From an uncultured Ruminococcus sp. (GTDB taxonomy: Bacteria; Bacillota; Clostridia; Oscillospirales; Ruminococcaceae): a DNA stretch of 17,150 nt. The stretch covers positions 1 through 17,150 of the forward strand of contig CAKSMF010000014.1 of the NCBI GenBank assembly GCA_934474025.1, read 5' to 3'. Positions within the stretch are counted from its first letter, which is position 1. Each line of letters opens with the position of its first letter. The notes below the pieces were generated by a model, which worked only from the letters and a program-made list of their open reading frames with translations, was not told where the DNA came from and ran no database searches. Shown here piece after piece: positions 6,878 to 14,049 of the stretch. A program made the translations under genes and the position numbers.

Positions 6878-7096
6878 ATGTACTTTCAACGTTTAAAAGA
6901 TTTAAGAGAGGACGAAGATTTACAGCAATCTGATATCGCAAAACTTCTTGATACAACACAGCCACAATATTCACGTTATGAAACAGGCGAACGTGATTTG
7001 CCTGTTAAACATCTTGTAACGCTTGCTGACTTTTATAACGTTTCTGCTGATTATATACTTGGTCGAACAAACAACAAAATATTCAGAAAAAAATAA
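6878..7096 (+). CDS. XRE-family HTH transcriptional regulator
   Basis: 72 residues. The ATG at 6878 is preferred over an in-frame GTG at 6869, which is itself part of the AGAGGTG ribosome site. Single HTH_3 (Cro/CI type) domain: LKDLREDEDLQQSDIAKLL then TTQPQYSRYETGERDLPV with the typical YSRYE recognition-helix end, then LVTLADFYNVSADYILGRT. No extra sensor or effector domain, so it is a bare DNA-binding repressor, the sort found in phage-, plasmid- and toxin-related loci as well as in many chromosomal spots. Its likely target is its own divergent promoter region, where two inverted repeats occur. Confidence 0.9.
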   Translation: MYFQRLKDLREDEDLQQSDIAKLLDTTQPQYSRYETGERDLPVKHLVTLADFYNVSADYILGRTNNKIFRKK

Positions 7097-7097
7097 A

Positions 7098-7136
7098 GAC
7101 CCATACACATTAAAGATGTACGGGTTTTATTTTTTT
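7098..7136. terminator. Bidirectional terminator between XRE and esterase genes
   Basis: ACCCATAC (7099-7106) pairs with GTACGGGT (7118-7125), with one A-C mismatch in the plus RNA and a G-U pair in the minus RNA. T tracts flank it on both sides (TTTTATTTTTTT downstream on +, and ATTTTTTTC on -). It can end the XRE transcript and the convergent esterase transcript. Confidence 0.7.
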
Positions 7137-7139
7137 AAA

Positions 7140-8834
7140 TCAGGCGATTTTTTCAAGCCTTAATGAATACAGTGTAACAGAATAATAATTTGTTCCGCCC
7201 ACTTGAAAAACTATTTCAGCATCATTGCAATCCTCATCTATAGTTATTTCGGCTGAATAAGGACTTTTTTCACCTGTTCCTGTAAATATATCACTGAAAT
7301 ATGTTTTTGACTTGTCCTTATTTCTTATAAGTACGGGAATCTCTTTACCGTCACTTGTATTTATACTGAATGTAAGTTTGTATTTGCCATTCTTTTTAAG
7401 TTTTATTCCAGAAATAACAGCCTCTATTGATTCAGGAGAATCTCCGCCATTCACCATATTAATCCAGTAAGATTTATCATAATCCGAAAGAAACGGTGAA
7501 GCATTAGCATTTTCGCCTATATTAAGATTATATTCTGCATCTGATGCAACATCAAGACCTATCTGGTCTGACTCTATTCCAAGAACGTTACAAATCTTAT
7601 CAGCAAGAATATATGCATTTTTTTGTTGTGTAATTTCTGACGGGTGATAATCTGAACCAATGCCGTCATCTGTCATATTTTGCATAGGTGACTCATAAGC
7701 CATTATTTTGCTGTCGGAATTTTTTTCACTGAATTCACTGACAGCCTGCTCAATAAGCGGATACATTTCCTGACCGCCCATTATTCCGAATGTACATATA
7801 ATATAAGCTTCCGGATTGCATTCTCTGACAGTTTCAAGAAATTCTTTATACCCGTCAATAAAATCCTGACTTCTGTTTTCAAAATCCTTGCCAACATATG
7901 AATAGTCATTAGTTCCCAGATTAATCACAACAACATCATTAGGCTTTTTATTAAAATCCCATGGTTTTGCATAATCTGACAGATTACCATAGTTTTTGTA
8001 ATAGGAAGGTACAAGACTACTTGTATTACGACTTCCGTCATTTGAATAACCCGAAATTATTCCGTGACCGCTATAGGATACCGCACTATAATCTGCATTA
8101 AGTTTTTCTGCGGTAAGATATGCATAGGATTTCATGAAATTTTCAGTTTTTGTTGTAAACTGTTCAGATGCAGATTTACCCTCAACTCCATAGGCACACG
8201 TAATAGAATCGCCTATAAATTCTATATTAAGGTCATTCTTCTTTGTCGGAACTACCGGATTTACGGCATCTGAAACAGTTTTAATCTCAGAAATTCCTAT
8301 TGCACCGTTATTTGCCTCAGAAAGATGTATAACTTTAACTTTAGCTATACGGGATTCTTCACTTTCAAATAACTTAATTGTCTTTGATTTTTCGTTCATT
8401 ACATCATCAATAATTATTTCATCATCAACTATAACAGCGTATCTTGAGCGGTATTTCTCATCATTATTTATTGAACTGTCTCCTGCTATCGTTATTTCAG
8501 CAGACTTTGCATTCACAGTAAATTCCACTGCTGAACCGCTTTGTACAAGCCAAGCTGTTTTACCGTCATAATAATTTCTTCCTATGTATCTGATATTTTC
8601 TTCAGTTGCACTAAAAGCCATTTCTTTAACCTCTCCAGTAGAAATAAATTCCTTTCTCAATGCAACAAGGTCAAAGGAATCTACAACACCATCTCCTGTC
8701 AAATCCATTTCGGCGGTAATTTTCCCAGTACCTAAAAGAGCATTTCCAAGATTTTGGAGGTCATCAGCAGAATAGCTAACTGCTGTTGTTGTAAGCAACA
8801 ATGCTGAAACGGCAGATATAATTTTTTTAATCAT
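7140..8834 (-). CDS. Secreted CE2-like carbohydrate esterase with N-terminal half-dockerin
   Basis: 564 residues from the ATG at 8834 (GGAAG 8 bases upstream); longer in-frame starts lie within the promoter. Signal peptide about 1-23 (MIKKIISA then ALLLTTTAVSYSA). Residues 25-63 hold one dockerin calcium loop (D44-L-T-G-D-G-V-V-D-S-F-D55 and helix LVALRKEF), with the first repeat reduced to its helix (DDLQNLGNALLG). Residues 75-195 form a beta-sandwich like the N-terminal domain of CE2 esterases; 203-420 is an SGNH hydrolase with GDSIT (Ser210), GTND (307-310) and SDYH (Asp395, His397) as catalytic elements. Residues 440-562 form a C-terminal carbohydrate-binding-like beta domain (GKYKLTFSI, IVFQVGG). 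CE2 enzymes remove acetyl groups from xylan or mannan-type polysaccharides. The dockerin, if functional, would fix it to a cohesin scaffold. Own promoter and terminator. Confidence 0.85.
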   Translation of the reverse strand: MIKKIISAVSALLLTTTAVSYSADDLQNLGNALLGTGKITAEMDLTGDGVVDSFDLVALRKEFISTGEVKEMAFSATEENIRYIGRNYYDGKTAWLVQSGSAVEFTVNAKSAEITIAGDSSINNDEKYRSRYAVIVDDEIIIDDVMNEKSKTIKLFESEESRIAKVKVIHLSEANNGAIGISEIKTVSDAVNPVVPTKKNDLNIEFIGDSITCAYGVEGKSASEQFTTKTENFMKSYAYLTAEKLNADYSAVSYSGHGIISGYSNDGSRNTSSLVPSYYKNYGNLSDYAKPWDFNKKPNDVVVINLGTNDYSYVGKDFENRSQDFIDGYKEFLETVRECNPEAYIICTFGIMGGQEMYPLIEQAVSEFSEKNSDSKIMAYESPMQNMTDDGIGSDYHPSEITQQKNAYILADKICNVLGIESDQIGLDVASDAEYNLNIGENANASPFLSDYDKSYWINMVNGGDSPESIEAVISGIKLKKNGKYKLTFSINTSDGKEIPVLIRNKDKSKTYFSDIFTGTGEKSPYSAEITIDEDCNDAEIVFQVGGTNYYSVTLYSLRLEKIA

Positions 8835-8869
8835 TTTTAACACTTCCACATATAAAATAATATGTATCA

Positions 8870-8898
8870 ATTATATAATAATTCACAAAAAATTTCAA
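8870..8898 (-). promoter_or_regulatory. Sigma-A promoter of the esterase, overlapping the upstream stop codon
   Basis: TTGAAA (8893-8898) and perfect TATAAT (8870-8875) on the minus strand, spacer exactly 17 bases. The -35 hexamer contains the TGA stop (8895-8897) of the peptidoglycan-binding gene upstream. No hairpin terminator is seen between the two genes, so some read-through into the esterase gene is possible. Confidence 0.75.
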
Positions 8899-9431
8899 GT
8901 ATTATTTTTATTTTTAAATAAAATATTATTTATATGTTCACAATATATTACAAGCATATTCCATGTAATGCTGTCTACGTTTCCGCTTTGAGAGAGACAT
9001 GTTTTTTTCTGAAAAAATTTTACCATATCAGAAGTCGCTTTATCATATTCACCAGTTACAGAAATATTAGGGGTATTGTCATAATTATTGCTTATATCCA
9101 CAAGCATAGCTTGCAATATATAAATAATCTGTCCACTGTCGCCGATACGTGCAATATACCTTTCAGACGGAAAAGCATTATAAGGTATAGGATTAATATT
9201 TATATATGAACGGTAAACACTTACAATTTTGTTCCATGTTACAGGGTCAATGTTTCCTGTTTCCTTGAGATTGTATTCACGTTGAAAAGCTCTCACTGCA
9301 ATTATAGTCTCATTATTAAACATTCCGTTAGGAATGATTCTCGGAATATTACTATTCATAAAGGAGATTGCATGAAGATATGTTTGTATTTCATTGATGT
9401 GCTGACGTTTTTGAGAATCAATATATGCCAT
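8895..9431 (-). CDS. Protein with two peptidoglycan-binding domains, SleC-locus associated
   Basis: 178 residues; ATG at 9431 with GAGAGGAGT upstream, 15 bases after the stop of the preceding gene, so clearly in the same transcription unit. It consists of two PG_binding_1 domains: residues about 8-73 (HINEIQTYLHAIS ... GMFNNETIIAVRAFQREYNL ... GNIDPVTWNKI) and about 93-165 (IGDSGQIIYILQAML ... GEYDKATSDMVKFFQKK ... GNVDSITWNML). There is no catalytic domain, signal peptide or membrane segment. The domain form, with a TWxKI/TWxML end, is the same as in the larger gene upstream, suggesting origin by duplication. A role in targeting or coating peptidoglycan (cortex) is inferred from context. Confidence 0.85.
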   Translation of the reverse strand: MAYIDSQKRQHINEIQTYLHAISFMNSNIPRIIPNGMFNNETIIAVRAFQREYNLKETGNIDPVTWNKIVSVYRSYININPIPYNAFPSERYIARIGDSGQIIYILQAMLVDISNNYDNTPNISVTGEYDKATSDMVKFFQKKTCLSQSGNVDSITWNMLVIYCEHINNILFKNKNNT

Positions 9432-9446
9432 TAGATTACTCCTCTC

Positions 9447-10835
9447 TCACCCGATAGTATAACCGGGATTCTGGTATGGTCGCTTGTCAAAACCATACTT
9501 TATATCTGAATATATTTCTGCTATTTTATCCCACGTCAAAGCACCTACTATACCAGTGGGATTTATTCCAAACTGTCTCTGAAACTCAATAACAGATTGT
9601 TTTGTAAGAGGTCCGAAATATCCAGTATTATTCACCGCCGGAATGTTCGGATAAGATTCATGTATCAATGTAAGGTATTCCTGAATTATTCTTACTGAAT
9701 CATTTGTCATTCCCTCTTTAAGAACAATATTAGGATACAAATCTACTTCCGTATAATCAGGGGGAACAGATTCAATTATACCTTGATAAGCCCTGTAAAT
9801 TTCACCTACTGTCCGGCGGTCAATTTCCCCTGTTTGCGGAAGTCCGAAAACCCTTTGAAATGATTTTACTGAATTTTCAGTCATTTCACCAAAATATCCT
9901 GTTATTTCCACGGGTGAAACCGCTTGATAATAAGCACCTATAACAGCAAGATAATATTGCATTATACTTACTTCATTATTTTGCATACCAAATCTAAGGG
10001 TTTCAAATTCTAGAGTAATTTCATCAAATCTTACTCCTTCAGAATCGAGTTCAGCAATACGTTTAACACTTGTATAAATATATGTTATCTTATTCCATGT
10101 GGAAAGATTTACAACGCCAGTTTCTTCCAACCCGAATATTTCCTGAAATTTCTTTACAGCGTTTTCGGTAGCTACTCCAAAAATGCCGTCTATTTCTGGA
10201 ATTTTAGGAATAGCAGGGTAATTTCTTGAGATTCTGTTAAGATATCTTTGTAATGATTTTACTTCATTTCCTTCTATTCCTAATGATAATTCTACTCCTG
10301 GATATGATGGCATAGCAGTACGAATCGGAGCGTCCTTTACAATTTCAATATCGTTACCATAATAATATTGAAGTATTTCAAAAGGGGTCATTCCCCTGTT
10401 TGCAAGCGTAACAGTACCCCATTGAGAAAGTCCGTCGCACGTTGTTGTAGTTCCATTGCAGAATGCAGTGAACAAGGGTTCAATACTTCCCTGTCGCCTG
10501 ACATAATCATTAAAAAGTTCTTCAACAAGATAACTTATATTTTCAAAATATTCACGTCCGTTTATAAATTTCTGGTCATACTGTGTGGTAGAAGTTATAT
10601 CAAAATCATATCCTCTTGACCTGTACCATTCCGTATAAATACGATTCAGTGCAAATGTAGTTATTGCATAGATATTCGCACGCAAGGAATTTTCCGGCCA
10701 TGTCGGGAAAATTTCACTTGATGCAACATTTTTGATATATGAAGGAAAATCCACTGTAACATTAGGGGCATTTGAATCCGGTGTTCCTAAGTGAACGGTA
10801 ATCGTTTCCGGAATAAAAGGAGGGCCTGTAAGCAT
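9447..10835 (-). CDS. SleC-type spore cortex-lytic enzyme: SpoIID-like transglycosylase with three PG-binding domains
   Basis: 462 residues; ATG at 10835 with AAAGGA about 10 bases upstream. Residues 30-166 match the SpoIID/SleC lytic transglycosylase form: YIKNVASSEI with E41 at the expected catalytic position, TWPENSLRANIYA (equivalent of SpoIID EALKAQAVAA), C126-N-G-T-T-T-T-C133-D-GLSQWG (SpoIID D-GMSQ-G), and FEILQYYYG. Three PG_binding_1 domains follow at about 184-255, 281-352 and 373-444, each ending in TWxKI or a similar helix. Clostridial SleC cuts cortex peptidoglycan during germination and normally has its propeptide fused N-terminally and one binding domain; here the propeptide-like region is the separate gene upstream. 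No signal peptide is visible. Naming as SleC-like is from family pattern, not a database match. Confidence 0.75.
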   Translation of the reverse strand: MLTGPPFIPETITVHLGTPDSNAPNVTVDFPSYIKNVASSEIFPTWPENSLRANIYAITTFALNRIYTEWYRSRGYDFDITSTTQYDQKFINGREYFENISYLVEELFNDYVRRQGSIEPLFTAFCNGTTTTCDGLSQWGTVTLANRGMTPFEILQYYYGNDIEIVKDAPIRTAMPSYPGVELSLGIEGNEVKSLQRYLNRISRNYPAIPKIPEIDGIFGVATENAVKKFQEIFGLEETGVVNLSTWNKITYIYTSVKRIAELDSEGVRFDEITLEFETLRFGMQNNEVSIMQYYLAVIGAYYQAVSPVEITGYFGEMTENSVKSFQRVFGLPQTGEIDRRTVGEIYRAYQGIIESVPPDYTEVDLYPNIVLKEGMTNDSVRIIQEYLTLIHESYPNIPAVNNTGYFGPLTKQSVIEFQRQFGINPTGIVGALTWDKIAEIYSDIKYGFDKRPYQNPGYTIG

Positions 10836-10856
10836 ACAAAAAAAGTCCTTTCATTT

Positions 10857-11603
10857 TCAGTTTTCGGCAGGAAATCTTGGTTCTTGATTCATATAGGTAA
10901 CGGTTTCATCACTGGATTTCATCATAAGAGGAACTGGTATCATAGCAAAATCCTGTACAGAAGTTATCCCCGAAAAAACAGGAACATCAACACTTCTTGC
11001 ATTGAAAAAACCGTCAGCTTTTACACTTATATCAAAAAGATTATAAGGTCGCCTTGCAGGGTCAGGAGTTTTTGAATAGTCGATATCCGGAGCAGGTACA
11101 GAAAATCTCGGACTTACACCGCTGTCATCTGTTTCACCGAAAGCAATTATTTCACGTTGTCCGTCAATTACTGCTGTAATTCTGACAGATGCTCTTGCCA
11201 CTGGTGATGAACTTTCTCCGGTTCTTGTATTGACAAGTATATAACCTATAGAATTCCCCATATCCGCCTCTTTCGGATAGCCTTGTGATAAAGATTCCGT
11301 TTGATTTGAATTTAAGTCAAGTTCTGATAAATCCGGTTCAGGATAACGTTCAGCATATACAGTATCATCAGGAGCATTTTCATTAACGTCCGGTATTTCT
11401 TCTGAAACTGGGTGTTGCTGTTCGTAAGTCCGATTGTTCACAACCTGTTCGGGATTTTCAGAAACAGATACTTCATCAATTTTTTTAACTACAGGTTTAG
11501 TTTCTGGTGTATAGATACTTTTATTTGATTCGTCTGAAAAAGTACTTTTTCCATAAAGTTTCATCATTTCACGTTTGTATTCTTCAATTGAATTTTTATC
11601 CAT
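10857..11603 (-). CDS. SleC propeptide-like protein, separate from the enzyme
   Basis: 248 residues; ATG at 11603 with GGAGGTGG upstream. Residues 1-115 are low-complexity, acidic and rich in Glu, Pro, Asn and Ser, probably disordered. Residues 117-223 form a beta-sandwich like a carboxypeptidase-regulatory or SleC N-terminal domain: IGYILVNTRTGESSSPVARASVRI, TDDSGVSPRFSVPAPDIDYS, RRPYNLFDISVKADGF, VPVFSGITSVQDFAMIP. The pattern (PAP-x-x-x-YS, RPY, GF, QDF-x-MIP) is what I recall of the pre-pro part of clostridial SleC. It is in the same reading frame as the enzyme gene, 21 bases downstream, separated by two in-frame UGA codons. Likely role: keeping the enzyme inactive or targeting it, by inference. 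No signal peptide seen. Confidence 0.65.
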   Translation of the reverse strand: MDKNSIEEYKREMMKLYGKSTFSDESNKSIYTPETKPVVKKIDEVSVSENPEQVVNNRTYEQQHPVSEEIPDVNENAPDDTVYAERYPEPDLSELDLNSNQTESLSQGYPKEADMGNSIGYILVNTRTGESSSPVARASVRITAVIDGQREIIAFGETDDSGVSPRFSVPAPDIDYSKTPDPARRPYNLFDISVKADGFFNARSVDVPVFSGITSVQDFAMIPVPLMMKSSDETVTYMNQEPRFPAEN

Positions 11604-11660
11604 TTGACCACCTCCGCAATGTACTGATTAAGTTTATTCCAGAAATCCGCAGATTATGAC

Positions 11661-11690
11661 AAAAAAATCCGCCCTTATCTTTCAGGACGG
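11661..11690 (-). terminator. Intrinsic terminator, second of a tandem pair after the GH25 gene
   Basis: On the minus strand CCGTCCT (11684-11690) pairs with GGGCGG (11669-11675 region) through one G-U pair and is followed by seven T (11661-11667). It lies about 60 bases past the first hairpin and 60 bases upstream of the SleC-like locus, insulating the latter. Confidence 0.7.
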
Positions 11691-11708
11691 TATTTTATAC
11701 ATTATTAT

Positions 11709-11745
11709 AAAAAATAAAATTTCCCCGCATGACATACAGGGAATA
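11709..11745 (-). terminator. Probable first terminator after the GH25 gene
   Basis: On the minus strand ATTCCCT (around 11738-11744) pairs with GGGGAAT/GGGGAAA (11720-11726) around an 11-base loop, followed by a T-rich tract. It is weaker than the second hairpin at 11661-11690. Confidence 0.5.
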
Positions 11746-11747
11746 CT

Positions 11748-12440
11748 TTATGTTTCAGTAAGTTCACCAGAATAATTTGTACCGTCAATAGTTGCAGTAA
11801 TGCTTATAACTTTTTTATCGGGCTGTTTCTGAAAACCATTAAGACCAGCAATTCTCATTTCTTTTGGATAGTCAACATAACATTCATCAATATTTACATT
11901 ACCGGATATACCTGTAACCGAACCTGTAGACGATTTCTGCCACATACCATAAACACCGTCATAATTCGGAGAACCTTCAACGTAATCCGCAACCCATAAT
12001 GCATATTTTACCTTTATATCATCAGTTGTATAATTTTCAAGGTAATACGAACTCATATATAATCCTGCCCAATAGCCCGAATTTTCAAGAGTATTCATAA
12101 AAGCCTGTATAATTTCGCTTACTGCTTCACGCCCTAATGCAAACTGCTGTTGCTGTTCGACATCAAAATATATCGGATATTCAAATTTTTTACCTGATAT
12201 AACTTTAATGCAAGCCATTGCTTCATTTACGGCCTCCGACGATGATAACGCATACGAATACCAATAAGCACCGCATGGAATAGAATTATTTTTGCAACCG
12301 TTATAATTTTCATCAAAAAATTTATCTTTTTGTGATGCAAGCTTACCATATCCTGCACGTATTATACAAAAATCAGTATTGACATTTTGCCAGTTAATAA
12401 TTCCTTGCCATTCAGAAACGTCTATACCATTTGATACCAT
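11748..12440 (-). CDS. GH25 lysozyme-type muramidase without signal peptide
   Basis: 230 residues; ATG at 12440 with GAGGTGATT upstream; in-frame starts further upstream lie across the -10-like sequence and have no site. Glycoside hydrolase family 25: N-terminal GIDVSEWQG (D7), FCIIRAGYG, PCGAYWYSYA, and YPIYFDVEQ with D93 and E95 as the catalytic pair, followed by GLYMSSYYL, LWVADYV and GMWQKSS. These enzymes cut the beta-1,4 link between N-acetylmuramate and N-acetylglucosamine. The catalytic domain ends near residue 195; a linker and a short tail (VISITATIDGTNYSGELTE) follow, resembling the end of the phage M15 endolysin at 4185. Lack of a signal peptide is typical of phage-type lysins, so it may be a phage-derived gene; the host use is unknown. 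Confidence 0.88.
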   Translation of the reverse strand: MVSNGIDVSEWQGIINWQNVNTDFCIIRAGYGKLASQKDKFFDENYNGCKNNSIPCGAYWYSYALSSSEAVNEAMACIKVISGKKFEYPIYFDVEQQQQFALGREAVSEIIQAFMNTLENSGYWAGLYMSSYYLENYTTDDIKVKYALWVADYVEGSPNYDGVYGMWQKSSTGSVTGISGNVNIDECYVDYPKEMRIAGLNGFQKQPDKKVISITATIDGTNYSGELTET

Positions 12441-12488
12441 AATAATCACCTCAAAATTATAGTATGCATGGAATATATTTTCGGATAC

Positions 12489-12520
12489 AAAAAAATCCGG
12501 CACTTTTTACAGTACCGGAA
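12489..12520 (-). terminator. Intrinsic terminator of the aminotransferase gene
   Basis: On the minus strand TCCGGTACT (12511-12519) pairs with AGTGCCGGA (12496-12504), one T-G pair, followed by seven T (12489-12495). It begins 11 bases past the aminotransferase stop codon. Confidence 0.85.
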
Positions 12521-12530
12521 ATATTTGTTA

Positions 12531-13805
12531 TTATTCAGCAAGAAGTTTTTCAGCACTTGCAAGCTTTACACAAATAGTGAAAAGTTCCATAGCCTTTTTG
12601 AGTTCGTCCATAGAAGGATAAGTAGGAGCGAGTCTGATATTTTTGTCATCAGGGTCTTTTCCGTATGGGAATGTAGCTCCTGCACCTGTGAGAGTTACTC
12701 CAGCTTCTGAACAAAGCTGTACAATTCTTTTAGCACAACCGTTAAGAGAATTGAATGATATGAAATAACCGCCTTCAGGAACAGTCCAAGAACCAATGCC
12801 AAGAGGTGCAATTTCATTTTTAAGAGTTTCACATACCAAATCAAACTTTGGAGCAATAATATCTCTGTGTTTCTTCATGTGTTCGCACATACCCTCAAAT
12901 GACTTGAAGAATTTTACATGACGAAGCTGATTCATCTTATCGTAACTGATAATGCTGATACCAAGATATTTTTTAAGTTCATCAATGTTTTTCTTGCTTG
13001 CACCCATTACTGCAACGCCCGCACCTGGGAATGTGATTTTTGATGTAGAACCAAAAATATAAACAATATCTTCATTGCCGACTTTTTTAGCTTCATCGAG
13101 AATATTGAGGATAGTTTTAGGATTTTCTGTAAGGTGGTGAATACAATAAGCGTTATCCCAGAAAATACGGAAATCTTTAGCAAGAGGTTTAAGGTTTGCA
13201 AAACGCTTTACAGTATCATCACTGTATGAAATTCCGTCAGGATTGGAATACTGAGGAACACACCAGATACCTTTTATAGAATCATCTTCAGAAACAAGTT
13301 TTTCAATCATATCCATGTCAGGCCCTGTCGGAGTCATAGGAATGTTAATCATTTCAACACCGAAAAATTCAGTAACCTTGAAATGTCTGTCATAACCAGG
13401 AACAGGACAAAGGAATTTAACTTTATCAAGCTTTGACCAAGGAGTACAGCCGAGAATACCTTTATTAAAAGCAGTCTGTACAGCCCAGAACATAGCATTA
13501 AGACTAGAGTTTCCGAAAATAATAATTTCATCTTCTGAAACGCCAATCATATCAGCAAAGAATTTTTTAGCTTCAGGAATACCGTCAAGCATACCATAAT
13601 TACGGACATCAATGCCATTTTCGCTCTTGAAATCACCGTCATCAAAAACATTCAACATACCAAGACTGAGTTCGAGCTGTTCTTTGCAGGGATTACCTCT
13701 TGACATATTGAGACTGAGCCCAAGTGCCTTAAAATCATCGTACTGAGCTTTAGTTTCATTTCTGAAAGCTTCAAGTTCATTCTTGTTCATCTGAAATAAA
13801 TTCAT
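12531..13805 (-). CDS. Fold-type I PLP aminotransferase (aspartate/alanine type, MocR-like)
   Basis: 424 residues from the ATG at 13805 with AAAGGAGAG upstream. Cytosolic PLP enzyme of the Aminotran_MocR / AspB type (PF12897-like): N-terminal LGLSLNMSRGNPCKEQL, VRNYGMLDGIPEAKK, GNSSLNAM, then VPQYSNPDG (N188), FWDNAYCIHHL (D217, Y220) and FGSTSKITFPGAG with the PLP-binding lysine K256. IRLAPTYP near the C-terminus carries the Arg (R391) that binds the substrate alpha-carboxylate. The family is generally annotated as aspartate or alanine aminotransferase transferring amino groups to 2-oxoglutarate; the precise substrate cannot be read from sequence. No MocR DNA-binding domain is attached. Monocistronic, with its own promoter and terminator, divergent from the dockerin protein. 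Confidence 0.92.
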   Translation of the reverse strand: MNLFQMNKNELEAFRNETKAQYDDFKALGLSLNMSRGNPCKEQLELSLGMLNVFDDGDFKSENGIDVRNYGMLDGIPEAKKFFADMIGVSEDEIIIFGNSSLNAMFWAVQTAFNKGILGCTPWSKLDKVKFLCPVPGYDRHFKVTEFFGVEMINIPMTPTGPDMDMIEKLVSEDDSIKGIWCVPQYSNPDGISYSDDTVKRFANLKPLAKDFRIFWDNAYCIHHLTENPKTILNILDEAKKVGNEDIVYIFGSTSKITFPGAGVAVMGASKKNIDELKKYLGISIISYDKMNQLRHVKFFKSFEGMCEHMKKHRDIIAPKFDLVCETLKNEIAPLGIGSWTVPEGGYFISFNSLNGCAKRIVQLCSEAGVTLTGAGATFPYGKDPDDKNIRLAPTYPSMDELKKAMELFTICVKLASAEKLLAE

Positions 13806-13849
13806 TTTTAGAAACTCTCCTTTAAAGAATGTAAATTTACCTAAGTACA

Positions 13850-13878
13850 AGTATATCATAATACTAAATTTTTTTCAA
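13850..13878 (-). promoter_or_regulatory. Sigma-A promoter of the aminotransferase
   Basis: On the minus strand TTGAAA (13873-13878) and TATACT (13850-13855) with a 17-base spacer. The predicted start near 13843 gives a leader of about 38 bases ending in the AAAGGAGAG site. Confidence 0.75.
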
Positions 13879-13960
13879 GTGACAACATAACAAATATTAC
13901 GTTAAAAAAACTTATTTTTTTGTCAAATTCAGCATACACATAAATTTGATATAATTTTTA

Positions 13961-13989
13961 TTGACGTACTTGTAAAATTATTGTATAAT
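13961..13989 (+). promoter_or_regulatory. Sigma-A promoter of the transglutaminase-dockerin gene
   Basis: TTGACG (13961-13966), 17-base spacer, perfect TATAAT (13984-13989). It overlaps an in-frame TTG at 13981, showing that the coding start is further downstream at 14050. Confidence 0.85.
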
Positions 13990-14049
13990 ATAATAAAACA
14001 TAAATTCATAAAGGGAACGGGATTTTTATTGAATCTGGAGGCTTTTATT

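Noticed and set aside
10836..10859. UGA read-through or recoding (for example a reassigned UGA) joining the two SleC halves
   Set aside because: The aldolase, the tail protein and others use UGA as a normal stop, two UGAs occur in a row, no recoding hairpin is visible, and the second gene has its own AAAGGA and ATG.
12456..12466. TATAAT and a CATACTATA sequence upstream of the GH25 gene, resembling sigma-A or mother-cell sigma boxes
   Set aside because: The implied start would fall within or next to the ribosome site 12447-12452, leaving almost no leader, and the -35 match is poor for both types. Kept only as a hint.
13981..14049. Longer N-terminus for the transglutaminase-dockerin protein from a TTG at 13981
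   Set aside because: It overlaps the -10 box at 13984-13989, has no ribosome site, and would bury the signal peptide.
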